A stretch of 64,000 nucleotides of DNA, from assembly GCA_016286555.1 (NCBI GenBank), contig JAEETA010000003.1, positions 62,001-126,000 on the forward strand, in the 5' to 3' direction. Position numbers and translations under genes: made by a program. Positions 38,101-44,812 of this stretch are shown here, piece by piece. Within the stretch, counting starts at the first letter, position 1. Every line of letters begins with the position of its first letter. The DNA comes from Lachnospiraceae bacterium (GTDB lineage: Bacteria > Bacillota > Clostridia > Lachnospirales > Lachnospiraceae). Under the pieces are notes generated by a model. The model worked only from the letters and a program-made list of their open reading frames with translations, made no database searches and was not told the origin of the DNA.

Positions 38101-38252
38101 ATCTGAAGGCAAAGCAGGTACTCACGGTGTCCAGGCACACGCTCTACTCCTTCCCGTATCGTACGCTGGAGGAGCAGATCGAGCTGGCTCATGAGACACT
38201 GGGAGACTACGTGCTTTCGGAGGAGAGCAGGATACAGTTAAACGTGGATTAA
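35145..38252 (+). CDS. TIR-domain, transmembrane, WD40-like propeller protein
   Basis: A 1,035-aa protein (alternative ATG at 35133). The TIR domain at 1-130 starts RYNAFISYRHSELD and has SYWVQTEI, where Glu91 fits the catalytic glutamate of TIR NADases. One helix follows at about 180-202. Then comes a helical stretch (about 205-290, with ETAEDLLKEGDRMRGIAVALAALP, a segment seen before WD40 domains in STAND-like proteins). About 740 residues of repeated beta-blades complete it (for example CGFSPDGKTFACTF, GFSPDGSKLMLQGDDYYFRVFDLETGKL). The TIR domain should be cytoplasmic and the propeller outside. It interrupts the common truB-ribF neighbourhood. Signalling or defence are both possible. Confidence 0.82.
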   Translation: MRYNAFISYRHSELDMFVAKQVHRRLETFRVPRKVQKATGVKNIKRVFRDQEELPIGSDLGDNISTALQESEFLLVICSPRTPQSYWVQTEIKTFISMHGRENVLAILIEGEPNESFPPELLTDEKGNPVEPLAADVRGKDMREVKKKLRTEIMRLAAPLLHCSYDDLRQRHKERQMRRAFAFMTAGLVLASGIAAAAIYTAKTVHDAAVKVEAAYEETQRAYEAEQESLRLQKIAYREQLISQSKVLAETAEDLLKEGDRMRGIAVALAALPSEENDRPYEPRAEMALNEMLYAYNSGAELEPDRIVSMPLPVSDFKHNPNGDKIVVSDNSDEVAVFTTVDGKKLFSVPAPLDDRNDTYDLRDMLMTGDDTTVIAYENSVSAYDLEGELLWTFSYSELVEGLRYSSEQDLIAIVSQRTIDFVRPGGRIACTYNVPEEEPRTFIDACGFSPDGKTFACTFYKTSFSLYSDAEDTDERGHVAIVDTASGEGRIVRVSAGYLAELSFVDNERFAVAVAEEGERLLLTGNGSIDCVNTVSGATLWSSPYQFNANVLQSSSLEMFCREIEDENGNKGNKVDITVDRNFYDYDAADGKLCFTFECSSPITGHNAAPGNSILAMFERDGTIDYLDAEAGSVYSDNRDNTDLTTLKGAARKGCLVIMGYKSPDIVLLRYMEGEGKTEIGYYEDYLSNVEFSEDGTLILLDYGRKYEVLDAQTYETVCSGGDGEEHVNFVSLTPDDQILLFRGSFLERIDPVTGESVKLDADDYEFAETIYYPEVERLVCFGRESAVIDTKEMQYVYTDIPDLYAEYYTHTMAGLGGKDSEILCMMRSDNTLHIVNLKDGSELVVDREELKTLSGYDHKEGMTVSRDGSKVAFFCLDGYARVLDTSDGHEVAAIPFTARREMFLGFSPDGSKLMLQGDDYYFRVFDLETGKLVYLSDTQFYTVAQAKYEEESGIIILRAGVYLYVFDADSYGCILAVPYGKDMNLKAKQVLTVSRHTLYSFPYRTLEEQIELAHETLGDYVLSEESRIQLNVD

Positions 38253-38253
38253 A

Positions 38254-38412
38254 CAGGGGCGAAAAATCATTGTGCGATCATGCTTGCATGAATCGCGCGG
38301 TGAATTTGAGCCCCGTCGACCATGAGGAAGAAGTCATATCCTGCATTGCGGGATATGACGGGATTCCGAATGGGCGTAGGATGGCGGGAGTTCCGCAGGA
38401 ACGAAGCCATCC
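38254..38412 (+). ncRNA. Predicted structured RNA element, copy A
   Basis: The 202-base gap between the TIR gene and the DHH gene folds into three helices. P1 is a long hairpin closed by GGGGC/GCCCC (38256-38260 with 38310-38314), capped by CATG-CTTG-CATG and with a bulged A. P2 is a 12-bp hairpin at 38333-38359. P3 is GGATGGC/GCCATCC (38379-38385 with 38406-38412) enclosing an internal loop and GTTCC-GCA-GGAAC. The related element at 42690-42888 keeps loops and order but changes most helix bases on both sides. It begins 2 bases after a stop and ends 42 bases before the next ATG. Not a family I can name. Confidence 0.65.
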
Positions 38413-38454
38413 GTGTTAAGATTAAGACGAGACATACATCAGGGAGGAAAACAG

Positions 38455-40026
38455 ATGAAGCTGACAGATCTTTCACCTTTTAATGAGATCGTGATCCAAT
38501 GTCATGACAATCCGGATGCGGATGCACTGGGCTCCGGCTTTGCGCTTTTGCATTATTTTTCCTCTCTGGGGAAAAATGTGCATTTCATCTACAGCGGCAG
38601 AGCGAAGGTGACCAAGAGCAACTTAAAACTCATGATCCAGGAACTGGAGATCGCGGTCACCTATGTGAAGGATGAGGTTGCCTTTGCCAAGGCCGTGGCT
38701 GCGTGGCGCGGCATGGAAGGCACCGTAACCGACGGGCCCGAACTGCTGTTGATGACAGATTGTCAATACGGTGAAGGTAATGTGACGAAGTTCCCGGCGC
38801 AGACCGTTGCGGTGATCGATCACCATCAGGTGACGGGCTCCCTGCCGGAGCTGCACGAAGTGCGCAGCAAGAACGGCAGCGCCTGCACCATCGTCTGGGA
38901 TATGATGAAGCAGGCAGGTTACGATTTTGGTCGTGACTGGAGAGTGTCCACTGCGCTGTACTACGGACTTTTGACGGATACCGGGAACTTTGCGGATCTG
39001 CGGCATCCGCTGGACAGAGATATGCGGGAAGCGCTGGACATTGATGCTACCCTGATCCGTCGCCTCTGCAATTCCAACCTGTCTCTGGAGGAGATGAAGG
39101 TGGCAGGTGTGGCCCTCATCAGTAATGAGTACCACGAGGATCACCGCTATGCCATCATTCAGTCCGAGCCCTGTGATCCCAACATTCTGGGACTCATCAG
39201 CGATTTTGCCCTTTCCGTGGACACGGTGGATATGTGTCTGGTGTACACCGTGCTTTCCGACGGTATTAAATTCTCCGTCAGAAGCTGCATCCGGGAGGCG
39301 AAGGCAAGCGAGCTGGCAGCTTACCTTTCTGCGGACATCGGTTCCGGCGGCGGCCATCTGGACAAGGCAGGCGGATTTTTGCAGACAGCCCTGATCATCG
39401 AGAAATACCCGGAGTATGATTTTTCCCAGAGCAACCGCTTCCTGCAGATCATCCGCGAGGTGCTGCGGCAGCGCATGAGCGAGTACTTCGACAGCTTCGA
39501 TGTCATCGACGTGAAGAAGGATAAGCTGAATGAGGATGAGGTGGAGCTCTATCACAAGGTGCCCATGACGGTTGGCTACGTGAAGGCTTCCGATGTGGCT
39601 CAGGTGGGCTCCGATATCGTGATCCGTACCCTGGAGGGGGACATCCATCTGACGGTGGAGCCGGATCATTACATCATGATCGGCATCAAGGGAGAGGTGT
39701 ATCCCATCCACGAGAAGAAATTCCTGGCAGGGTATGAAAAGCTGGACGAGGTCTACAACCTGCAGCTGGAGTATGAGCCCAGGATCACCAAGGGCAAGGA
39801 GAGCATCCTGCTGCTTCCCTACGCAAAGCAGTGCCGCACCACGGGCAAATCCCAGATCCTGGCCCGGAAGCTGACAAAGCCCATGAAGGTCTTTACCGAG
39901 TGGGACAGAGAAGGCTATATGTATGGCAAGGTGGGCGATTACGTGGCCTGCCGCATGGACGACCACAGCGATATCTATATCGTTGACGGCGATATTTTTG
40001 CAAACAGTTACGCCCCCGGTGAATAA
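38455..40026 (+). CDS. DHH/DHHA1 phosphoesterase with extra C-terminal domain
   Basis: The ATG at 38455 has GGGAGG 7 bases upstream; the product has 523 aa. The DHH domain (about 1-190) carries IQCHDNPDADALGSGF, LMTDCQYG, VIDHHQV and LLTDTGNF. The DHHA1 part (about 230-320) has SGGGHLDKAGGF. Residues 340-523, which the nrnA-like protein at 33092 lacks, form an unrecognised region (VELYHKVPMTVGYVKASDV; WDREGYMYGKVGDYVACR). Substrates of the family include nanoRNA, pAp and cyclic dinucleotides. Being next to a TIR protein, it may handle a nucleotide made by that protein; this is only inference. Confidence 0.85.
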   Translation: MKLTDLSPFNEIVIQCHDNPDADALGSGFALLHYFSSLGKNVHFIYSGRAKVTKSNLKLMIQELEIAVTYVKDEVAFAKAVAAWRGMEGTVTDGPELLLMTDCQYGEGNVTKFPAQTVAVIDHHQVTGSLPELHEVRSKNGSACTIVWDMMKQAGYDFGRDWRVSTALYYGLLTDTGNFADLRHPLDRDMREALDIDATLIRRLCNSNLSLEEMKVAGVALISNEYHEDHRYAIIQSEPCDPNILGLISDFALSVDTVDMCLVYTVLSDGIKFSVRSCIREAKASELAAYLSADIGSGGGHLDKAGGFLQTALIIEKYPEYDFSQSNRFLQIIREVLRQRMSEYFDSFDVIDVKKDKLNEDEVELYHKVPMTVGYVKASDVAQVGSDIVIRTLEGDIHLTVEPDHYIMIGIKGEVYPIHEKKFLAGYEKLDEVYNLQLEYEPRITKGKESILLLPYAKQCRTTGKSQILARKLTKPMKVFTEWDREGYMYGKVGDYVACRMDDHSDIYIVDGDIFANSYAPGE

Positions 40027-40044
40027 GGGGTTACGAGGTTCAGC

Positions 40045-40965
40045 TTGGAGATCATTACCGGAACGGAAGAATTTCATATTGAAGCGGACACGGCGGTGGC
40101 CATCGGAAAATTCGACGGCGTGCACCTGGGACACAGGCGCATTCTGGAGGAGATCCTGAAAAAACAGAGCGAAGGCCTCCGATCCTGTGTGTTTACCTTT
40201 GATCCGTCCCCGGCGGTGCTCTTTGGCGGTGGTGATGTCCGGGAACTCACCACCCGGGAGGAAAAGCGGCTCCTGCTGCAGCGAATGGGTGTGGAGATCC
40301 TGATCGAGTATCCCCTGAGCTTTGAAAATGCGGCGACGCCCCCGGAGATCTTTGTCCGGGAGATCCTGATCGAGCGCATGGGTGCAGGCTTCCTGGCTGC
40401 GGGCCCGGACCTGTCCTTCGGCGCAGGCGGCAGAGGAAATCTGGAGCTCCTGCGGAAAATGGCACCGGAAAGCGGTCTGGAGATCAGCGAGATCCCCAAA
40501 CTTCTCTTTGAGGACGGGGGAGAGACGAAGGAGATCAGTTCTTCCCTGATCCGTTCCTTTGTGGAAGCGGGCCGGATGGAAGAAGCGGGAGAGTGCCTGG
40601 GCACGCCCTATCCCATTCTTGGAAAGGTGGTGCAGGGTGCGCATCTGGGACATACCCTTGGTTTCCCCACAGTGAATGTGGAGATTCCGGAAGAAAAACT
40701 CCTGCCGCCCTACGGCGTGTACACTTCCGTGATGACGGTGGACGGACGTGAGTATCAGGGTATTACCAACATTGGCTGCAAGCCTACGGTGGCTTCCGGC
40801 ATACGCCCTCTCGCGGAAACCTACCTCTATGATTTTGACGAGGAGATCTACGGGAAGGAAGTGCTGATCGGCCTGAAGGCTTTCAAGCGTCCGGAGCGGA
40901 AGTTCCCCGATGTGGAAGCCTTAAAGGAGCAGCTGCGGCAGGATATTGAAAACTGCAGGCCCTGA
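40045..40965 (+). CDS. ribF: Bifunctional riboflavin kinase/FAD synthetase RibF
   Basis: A 306-aa enzyme that turns riboflavin into FMN and FAD. The start is a TTG at 40045 with GAGG 6 bases upstream; the first in-frame ATG falls far inside the FAD synthetase domain, so TTG is required. The N-terminal nucleotidyltransferase has AVAIGKFDGVHLGHRRI and CVFTFDPSPAVLFGG; a later motif is ISSSLIRSFVEAG. The C-terminal kinase domain has LGFPTVNVEIPEEKLLPPYGVY and YQGITNIGCKPT. The usual partner truB lies upstream, beyond two inserted genes. Confidence 0.94.
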   Translation: MEIITGTEEFHIEADTAVAIGKFDGVHLGHRRILEEILKKQSEGLRSCVFTFDPSPAVLFGGGDVRELTTREEKRLLLQRMGVEILIEYPLSFENAATPPEIFVREILIERMGAGFLAAGPDLSFGAGGRGNLELLRKMAPESGLEISEIPKLLFEDGGETKEISSSLIRSFVEAGRMEEAGECLGTPYPILGKVVQGAHLGHTLGFPTVNVEIPEEKLLPPYGVYTSVMTVDGREYQGITNIGCKPTVASGIRPLAETYLYDFDEEIYGKEVLIGLKAFKRPERKFPDVEALKEQLRQDIENCRP

Positions 40966-41024
40966 GGATGGCGGATTTTGATCAGGAGATTTTGATATAT
41001 TAGCCAGGCGAGGAGAATTGGATT

Positions 41025-42686
41025 TTGCGAAAGAAAGCGTACGGAAAAGCGGTGGTCCGGGGCGTGCTGCTGGCAGCGGCGATGATGCTGTCAGGGTGCG
41101 GAGCGGGCGGATCTGCAGGATCGGATGAAGGCGCCGTGAGCACGGAAACGGCGCAGACAGAGAGCGAATCGGAAAATACGGCCTCGGGGGAAGCCTCGCA
41201 GCCGGCAGAAGGAACAAAAGAGCAGGAGGATGTTTCAATGGACTATGCAGAGCTTTTCAAGGATGTGAAGGTGGCACAGAGCTTCAAGGGAGCGACAAAC
41301 TGCAACCCCATCATCGAGCAGCACTACGGCGCAGACCCTTATGCGCTGGTGTACGGCGACGAGGTGTATTTTTACATGACTGCCGATGCCTATGAGTACG
41401 ATGCCAAGGGAGAGATCTCGGAGAATACCTACGGCAAGATCCGCAGTCTCTATGTGGTTTCTACGAAGGATATGATCAATTTCACCGACCACGGCGAGAT
41501 CACCATTGCGGGCGAAGGGGGAGCAACTACCTGGGCACACAATTCCTGGGCCCCTGCGGCAGCGTGGAAGGAGATCGACGGTAAGCCCAAGTTCTTCCTG
41601 TATTTTGCGGACAACGGCGGCGGCATCGGCGTGGTTACCGCTGACAGCCCCGTGGGACCTTTCCGGGACGAGCTGGGTCACGGCCTGATCCGCAGAGATA
41701 TGGAAAATTGCGGTAATGTGGAGTGGCTCTTTGATCCCGCAGTGCTGGTGGATGATGACGGCAGAGCTTACATCTACTTTGGCGGCGGCGTGCCGAAAGG
41801 AAAGGCCTCCCATCCCATGACCGCAAGATGCGCGGAGCTGGGGGAGGACATGATGAGCCTGAAGGGGGTACCCGAGGTCATCGATGCGCCTTACCTCTTT
41901 GAGGATTCCGGCATCCACAAGTTCGGTGATACCTATTATTACACCTACTGCAGCAATTTCAGCGTGGACGCGGAAGGCACCGCGGAGTACGGTTTTGAGA
42001 ACGGCGAGATCTGCGTCATGGAGAGCAAGAGTCCCCTGGGACCCTTCACCTTTAAGGAGCGGATCCTGAAAAATCCCGGCGCATACTTCGGCGTGGGCGG
42101 CAACAATCACCATGCAGTGTTTGAATTCAAGGATCAGTGGTATATCACCTACCACACCCGTATCCTGGAGACCGCGCAGGGCATTCAGAAGGGCTATCGC
42201 AGCACCAGCGTCGAGCCCATCAGCATCGCTGAGGACGGCACCATCGGCAACATCGTCATGACAAAGAACGGCCGCAAGCAGGTGGGTGCGCTGAATCCCT
42301 ATGAGACCATTAACGGTGCCACCTTCGCAGTGATGGGCGGTGTGGATACCGCTCCTGCGGATGAAGTGAGCAAGGAGTACGGTTGCGGCAATCTGCTGCT
42401 GACCGCCATCGATACCGGAGATTTCGTAATGCTCCGGGGCGTGGACTTCGGCGATAAAGGTGCTACGAAGATCAAAGCTACCGTCCGCACGAATGGCCAG
42501 ACTGGCGCGGTCCGCATCACCACCCGTTTTGCCACCGGCGATGTGGCAGGATACCTTCCCATCAGCGGAGAGGGAGATACGGTGGTCTGCGAGGCGGAGC
42601 TGGATGCACCTCTGACGGGGATCCAGGATGTGTACTTCACCTTCAGCGGAGAAGGATACGAGATTTTGGACTGGGTCTTTGAATGA
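41025..42686 (+). CDS. GH43-family glycosidase lipoprotein with CBM6-like tail
   Basis: A 553-aa surface enzyme, likely beta-xylosidase or alpha-L-arabinofuranosidase. The start is TTG at 41025 with AGGAG 9 bases upstream; it is needed to include the lipoprotein signal MRKKAYGK...MMLSGC. A short acidic linker precedes the five-blade GH43 domain, with HYGADPYALVYGDEVYFYM (base Asp), WLFDPAVLVDDDGRAYIYFGGG and VIDAPYLFEDSGIHKFGDTYYYTY (acid Glu region). The last about 120 residues (GVDFGDKGATKIKAT; GIQDVYFTFSG) match a CBM6 module. It complements the GH10 xylanase at the other end of the window. Confidence 0.9.
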   Translation: MRKKAYGKAVVRGVLLAAAMMLSGCGAGGSAGSDEGAVSTETAQTESESENTASGEASQPAEGTKEQEDVSMDYAELFKDVKVAQSFKGATNCNPIIEQHYGADPYALVYGDEVYFYMTADAYEYDAKGEISENTYGKIRSLYVVSTKDMINFTDHGEITIAGEGGATTWAHNSWAPAAAWKEIDGKPKFFLYFADNGGGIGVVTADSPVGPFRDELGHGLIRRDMENCGNVEWLFDPAVLVDDDGRAYIYFGGGVPKGKASHPMTARCAELGEDMMSLKGVPEVIDAPYLFEDSGIHKFGDTYYYTYCSNFSVDAEGTAEYGFENGEICVMESKSPLGPFTFKERILKNPGAYFGVGGNNHHAVFEFKDQWYITYHTRILETAQGIQKGYRSTSVEPISIAEDGTIGNIVMTKNGRKQVGALNPYETINGATFAVMGGVDTAPADEVSKEYGCGNLLLTAIDTGDFVMLRGVDFGDKGATKIKATVRTNGQTGAVRITTRFATGDVAGYLPISGEGDTVVCEAELDAPLTGIQDVYFTFSGEGYEILDWVFE

Positions 42687-42689
42687 TGA

Positions 42690-42888
42690 TACAAGGGTCA
42701 TAAGTCAAAACTGCGAGTTATGCTTGCATAAACGAGCATTTTGACTTAAGGACCCGAACAAACATGAGCAAGTAGCAATTTCCTGCGAAGGCAGGAAATT
42801 AGCGGATTGCGAATGCATGACAACAGAGCGCAAAGCGGTCTGTTGTAGTGTAGAATTGCGAGAGTTGCGCAGCAACGGAGCAATTTGT
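42690..42888 (+). ncRNA. Predicted structured RNA element, copy B
   Basis: This stretch lies directly after the GH43 stop and repeats the architecture of copy A. P1 is closed by GGGTC/GACCC (42695-42699 with 42751-42755), has a 9-bp A/T helix inside and a TATG-CTTG-CATA cap with the same bulged A. P2 is AATTTCCTGC-GAAG-GCAGGAAATT (42777-42800), followed by GGATTGCGAATG (copy A: GGATTCCGAATG). P3 is AATTGC/GCAATT (42854-42859 with 42880-42885) around GTTGC-GCA-GCAAC. An additional hairpin (CAACAGA...TCTGTTG) lies between P2 and P3 here only. Base changes on opposite sides of helices keep pairing. Confidence 0.65.
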
Positions 42889-43121
42889 TGTATCAGATAA
42901 AACAGAAACTGCACCGCTCGTACCGTTTCCGCAATGCCCTTATTATAGTGAAGAAACGGAAACGGAACGGAAACGATTAAGTGACCGTAAAATGTGGATT
43001 TTACAGGGGTTGACAATAATTTTGTCAGCCCCTATAATTTATTTGTAATATTTTTGTAACATTCGATTTGCACAGAGGCGAAATCAGGGGATTGCGCCTC
43101 GATTTTATGGGGATACGATTC
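42889..43121 (+). promoter_or_regulatory. Control region of the NlpC/P60 gene, with palindromic promoter
   Basis: A perfect promoter, TTGACA (43010-43015), 17 bases, TATAAT (43033-43038), is threaded by an inverted repeat: GGGGTTGACA (43006-43015) against TGTCAGCCCC (43023-43032), so any protein on the palindrome would cover the -35 and spacer. Further upstream are tandem ACGGAA units (42956-42973), one of which can pair with CCGTTTCCG at 42923-42931. The leader contains a hairpin, GAGGCG with CGCCTC (43075-43100). Confidence 0.75.
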
Positions 43122-44168
43122 ATGAGAGTTTCAGTTGCAGCCAAGATCATAGCGGGCGGCCTGCTGGCAGCAGGTCTTTTTCTGGTGCCCGGGACCTGCG
43201 CTCAGGCGGAGACTACCAATTCCATCATCGGCGGGGGCGGCGTTGCTGGCGTGACCGGCATCACCGATCTGACCGAGGATGAGCTCATCGCCATGGCGGA
43301 AGAGTCCGAAGGATCTTTTTACGGCTACACCAATATCGGCATCTGCAATGTGGAAGAGGGCAACCTGAATGTCCGTGCTGCCGGCACTTCCGACGCTTCC
43401 ATGCTGGGCAAGCTTCCCAGAAACGCAGCATGCGAGATCCATTACATCGACGAGAACGGCTGGGCACAGATCACTTCCGGTGAAGTGAACGGCTGGGTGA
43501 ATTCCGAGTATCTGCTGATGGGTGCCGAGGCGAGAGTGAAGGCACACGAGCTGGTCCGTACCGTAGCACTGGTCCAGACCAACGGCCTGAATGTCCGCGA
43601 GGAGCCCAGCACCGATTCTGCTATCCTTACCCAGATGCTTAAAGGGCAGGAGCTGGAGTTCGTTCAATATGTAGACAACGGTTGGATCGAGGTGACGATC
43701 GACGCCGATACCTGCTACGTGGCAGGGGAATATGTGGAAGTTACCGAGATGCTGGACGTGGCAGTTACCATGAAGGAACTCCTCTACGGCCAGGGCATTT
43801 CCGATACCCGCGTTGCTATCTGTGAGTATGCAAAGCAGTTCGTAGGTAACCCTTATGTATGGGGTGGCACCAGCCTGACCAAGGGCTGCGATTGCTCCGG
43901 ATTCGTCATGGTGATCTTCAAGAAGTGGGGCTACTCCTTGAGCCACTCCTCCAGAGCACAGGCCAACGAGGGAACCAAGATCAAGTTCTCCGAGATCAAG
44001 CCCGGCGACCTGATCTTCTACGGCAACAGCCGCGGAACCATCAACCATGTGGGTATCTACCTGGGCAACGGACAGGTCATTTCCGCATCCAGCCCCAAGA
44101 CCGGTATCCGTATCTCTCCTTACAACTACCGTACTCCTCTGAAGTATGTGAGAGTGATCAAAGACTAA
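43122..44168 (+). CDS. Secreted SH3-NlpC/P60 peptidoglycan hydrolase
   Basis: A 348-aa protein. The ATG at 43122 has GGGGA 8 bases upstream; upstream TTG and ATG codons would only lengthen the signal peptide, which ends near AQA (residue 28). Two bacterial SH3 domains (about 75-140 and 145-215, each with LNVR and GW(V/I) motifs) precede an NlpC/P60 domain (about 235-348). The catalytic Cys is in CDCSGFV, with His in INHVGIYLG. It should cleave the gamma-D-Glu-diaminopimelate bond in cell-wall stem peptides. Strong promoter with an embedded palindrome. Confidence 0.93.
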   Translation: MRVSVAAKIIAGGLLAAGLFLVPGTCAQAETTNSIIGGGGVAGVTGITDLTEDELIAMAEESEGSFYGYTNIGICNVEEGNLNVRAAGTSDASMLGKLPRNAACEIHYIDENGWAQITSGEVNGWVNSEYLLMGAEARVKAHELVRTVALVQTNGLNVREEPSTDSAILTQMLKGQELEFVQYVDNGWIEVTIDADTCYVAGEYVEVTEMLDVAVTMKELLYGQGISDTRVAICEYAKQFVGNPYVWGGTSLTKGCDCSGFVMVIFKKWGYSLSHSSRAQANEGTKIKFSEIKPGDLIFYGNSRGTINHVGIYLGNGQVISASSPKTGIRISPYNYRTPLKYVRVIKD

Positions 44169-44209
44169 AGACCGTAAGACAGTGCGGCAAAATAAATATT
44201 TACAATTAT

Positions 44210-44235
44210 CAAGGGATATGGTAACATATCCCTTG
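44210..44235 (+). terminator. Perfect 11-bp hairpin after the NlpC/P60 gene
   Basis: CAAGGGATATG pairs fully with CATATCCCTTG around GTAA. The following TGTTGTGT is a poor T-run, so it may be an inefficient terminator or a 3'-end stabiliser. Confidence 0.5.
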
Positions 44236-44334
44236 TGTTGTGTAATGCGGGCACTCGGTTTGCGGCTTCTCCGGCCGGGGCTTAGTGTTTCGCCAAATTA
44301 TGTGGCGCTAAAAGCGCATTAGGAGGTTTTTCAA
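44236..44334 (+). promoter_or_regulatory. rpsO leader region
   Basis: About 100 bases upstream of rpsO contain GC-rich pairing segments: CGCCA at 44293 onward with TGGCG, alternative to GGCGC-TAAAA-GCGC just before the AGGAGG. Mutually exclusive helices next to the ribosome binding site are the pattern expected for S15 feedback control, which exists in several bacteria. I cannot fold it rigorously. Confidence 0.35.
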
Positions 44335-44601
44335 ATGATCACCAAAGAGAAAAAGACAGCCATCATGAACGAGTATGCAAGAACCCCCGGCGACACCGGT
44401 TCCCCGGAAGTTCAGGTTGCAGTGCTCACCGCAAGAATCCAGGAGCTCACCGAGCACCTGAAGGAGAACCCCAAGGATCATCATTCCCGTCGCGGAATGC
44501 TGAAGATGATCGGCCGTCGTCGTGGCCTTCTTGACTATCTGAAGCAGGTAGACATTGAGAGATATCGTGCTCTGATCGAGAAGCTTGGCCTGAGAAAGTA
44601 A
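44335..44601 (+). CDS. rpsO: 30S ribosomal protein S15
   Basis: An 88-aa ribosomal protein with the canonical sequence: [42 protein letters not shown] and [10 protein letters not shown]. The ATG has AGGAGG upstream. It binds 16S rRNA at the central three-way junction. Upstream of pnp, the usual order in bacteria. Confidence 0.98.
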   Translation: MITKEKKTAIMNEYARTPGDTGSPEVQVAVLTARIQELTEHLKENPKDHHSRRGMLKMIGRRRGLLDYLKQVDIERYRALIEKLGLRK

Positions 44602-44631
44602 TCCTAAACTTTACGCGAAAGAATGGGAAAC

Positions 44632-44652
44632 TATGCCGGCGGCATATTTTTT
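44632..44652 (+). terminator. Terminator after rpsO
   Basis: TATGCC (44632-44637) pairs with GGCATA (44641-44646) around GGC, followed by six T. A longer flanking complementarity (GAAAGAATG with CATTCTTTT) can extend the structure. Confidence 0.75.
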
Positions 44653-44690
44653 CATTCTTTTTGCGTAATTGGAGCATTTTCTGGTAACTC

Positions 44691-44776
44691 GGAATAAAGA
44701 GTGTCCACCGAGACCGCTGAAAAGCGTGCGAGGGATTCTCGTATTTTTTTCAGTAGTTTCGGTACCTTTTTATTCC
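44691..44776 (+). promoter_or_regulatory. Long leader hairpin upstream of pnp
   Basis: GGAATAAA (44691-44698) pairs with TTTATTCC (44769-44776). Inside, 44707-44723 (ACCGAGACCGCTGAAAA) pairs with 44747-44763 with only one clear mismatch and two G-U pairs, capped by a GAG/CTC mini-stem. The stem of more than 20 bp is of a size that RNase III can cut; pnp leaders in enterobacteria have such a hairpin for PNPase self-control. Confidence 0.65.
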
Positions 44777-44812
44777 TTGTAATAAATCGCCGAAAGGCAA
44801 AGGAGGTACCAT

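Noticed and set aside
38254..38412. Copy A read as a tRNA or tmRNA
   Set aside because: Helix lengths and loops do not fit a cloverleaf; no CCA end or T-loop consensus.
40966..41024. Promoter for the GH43 gene around TATATT at 40996
   Set aside because: The nearest -35-like sequence is only 12 bases away; spacing does not fit.
42932..42975. CRISPR-like tandem ACGGAA repeats
   Set aside because: Only three short imperfect units without spacers; no cas genes anywhere in the window.
43039..43121. Cyclic di-AMP riboswitch before the NlpC/P60 gene
   Set aside because: Such genes often have one, but the leader from the promoter is only about 75 bases with a single hairpin, too short for that riboswitch.
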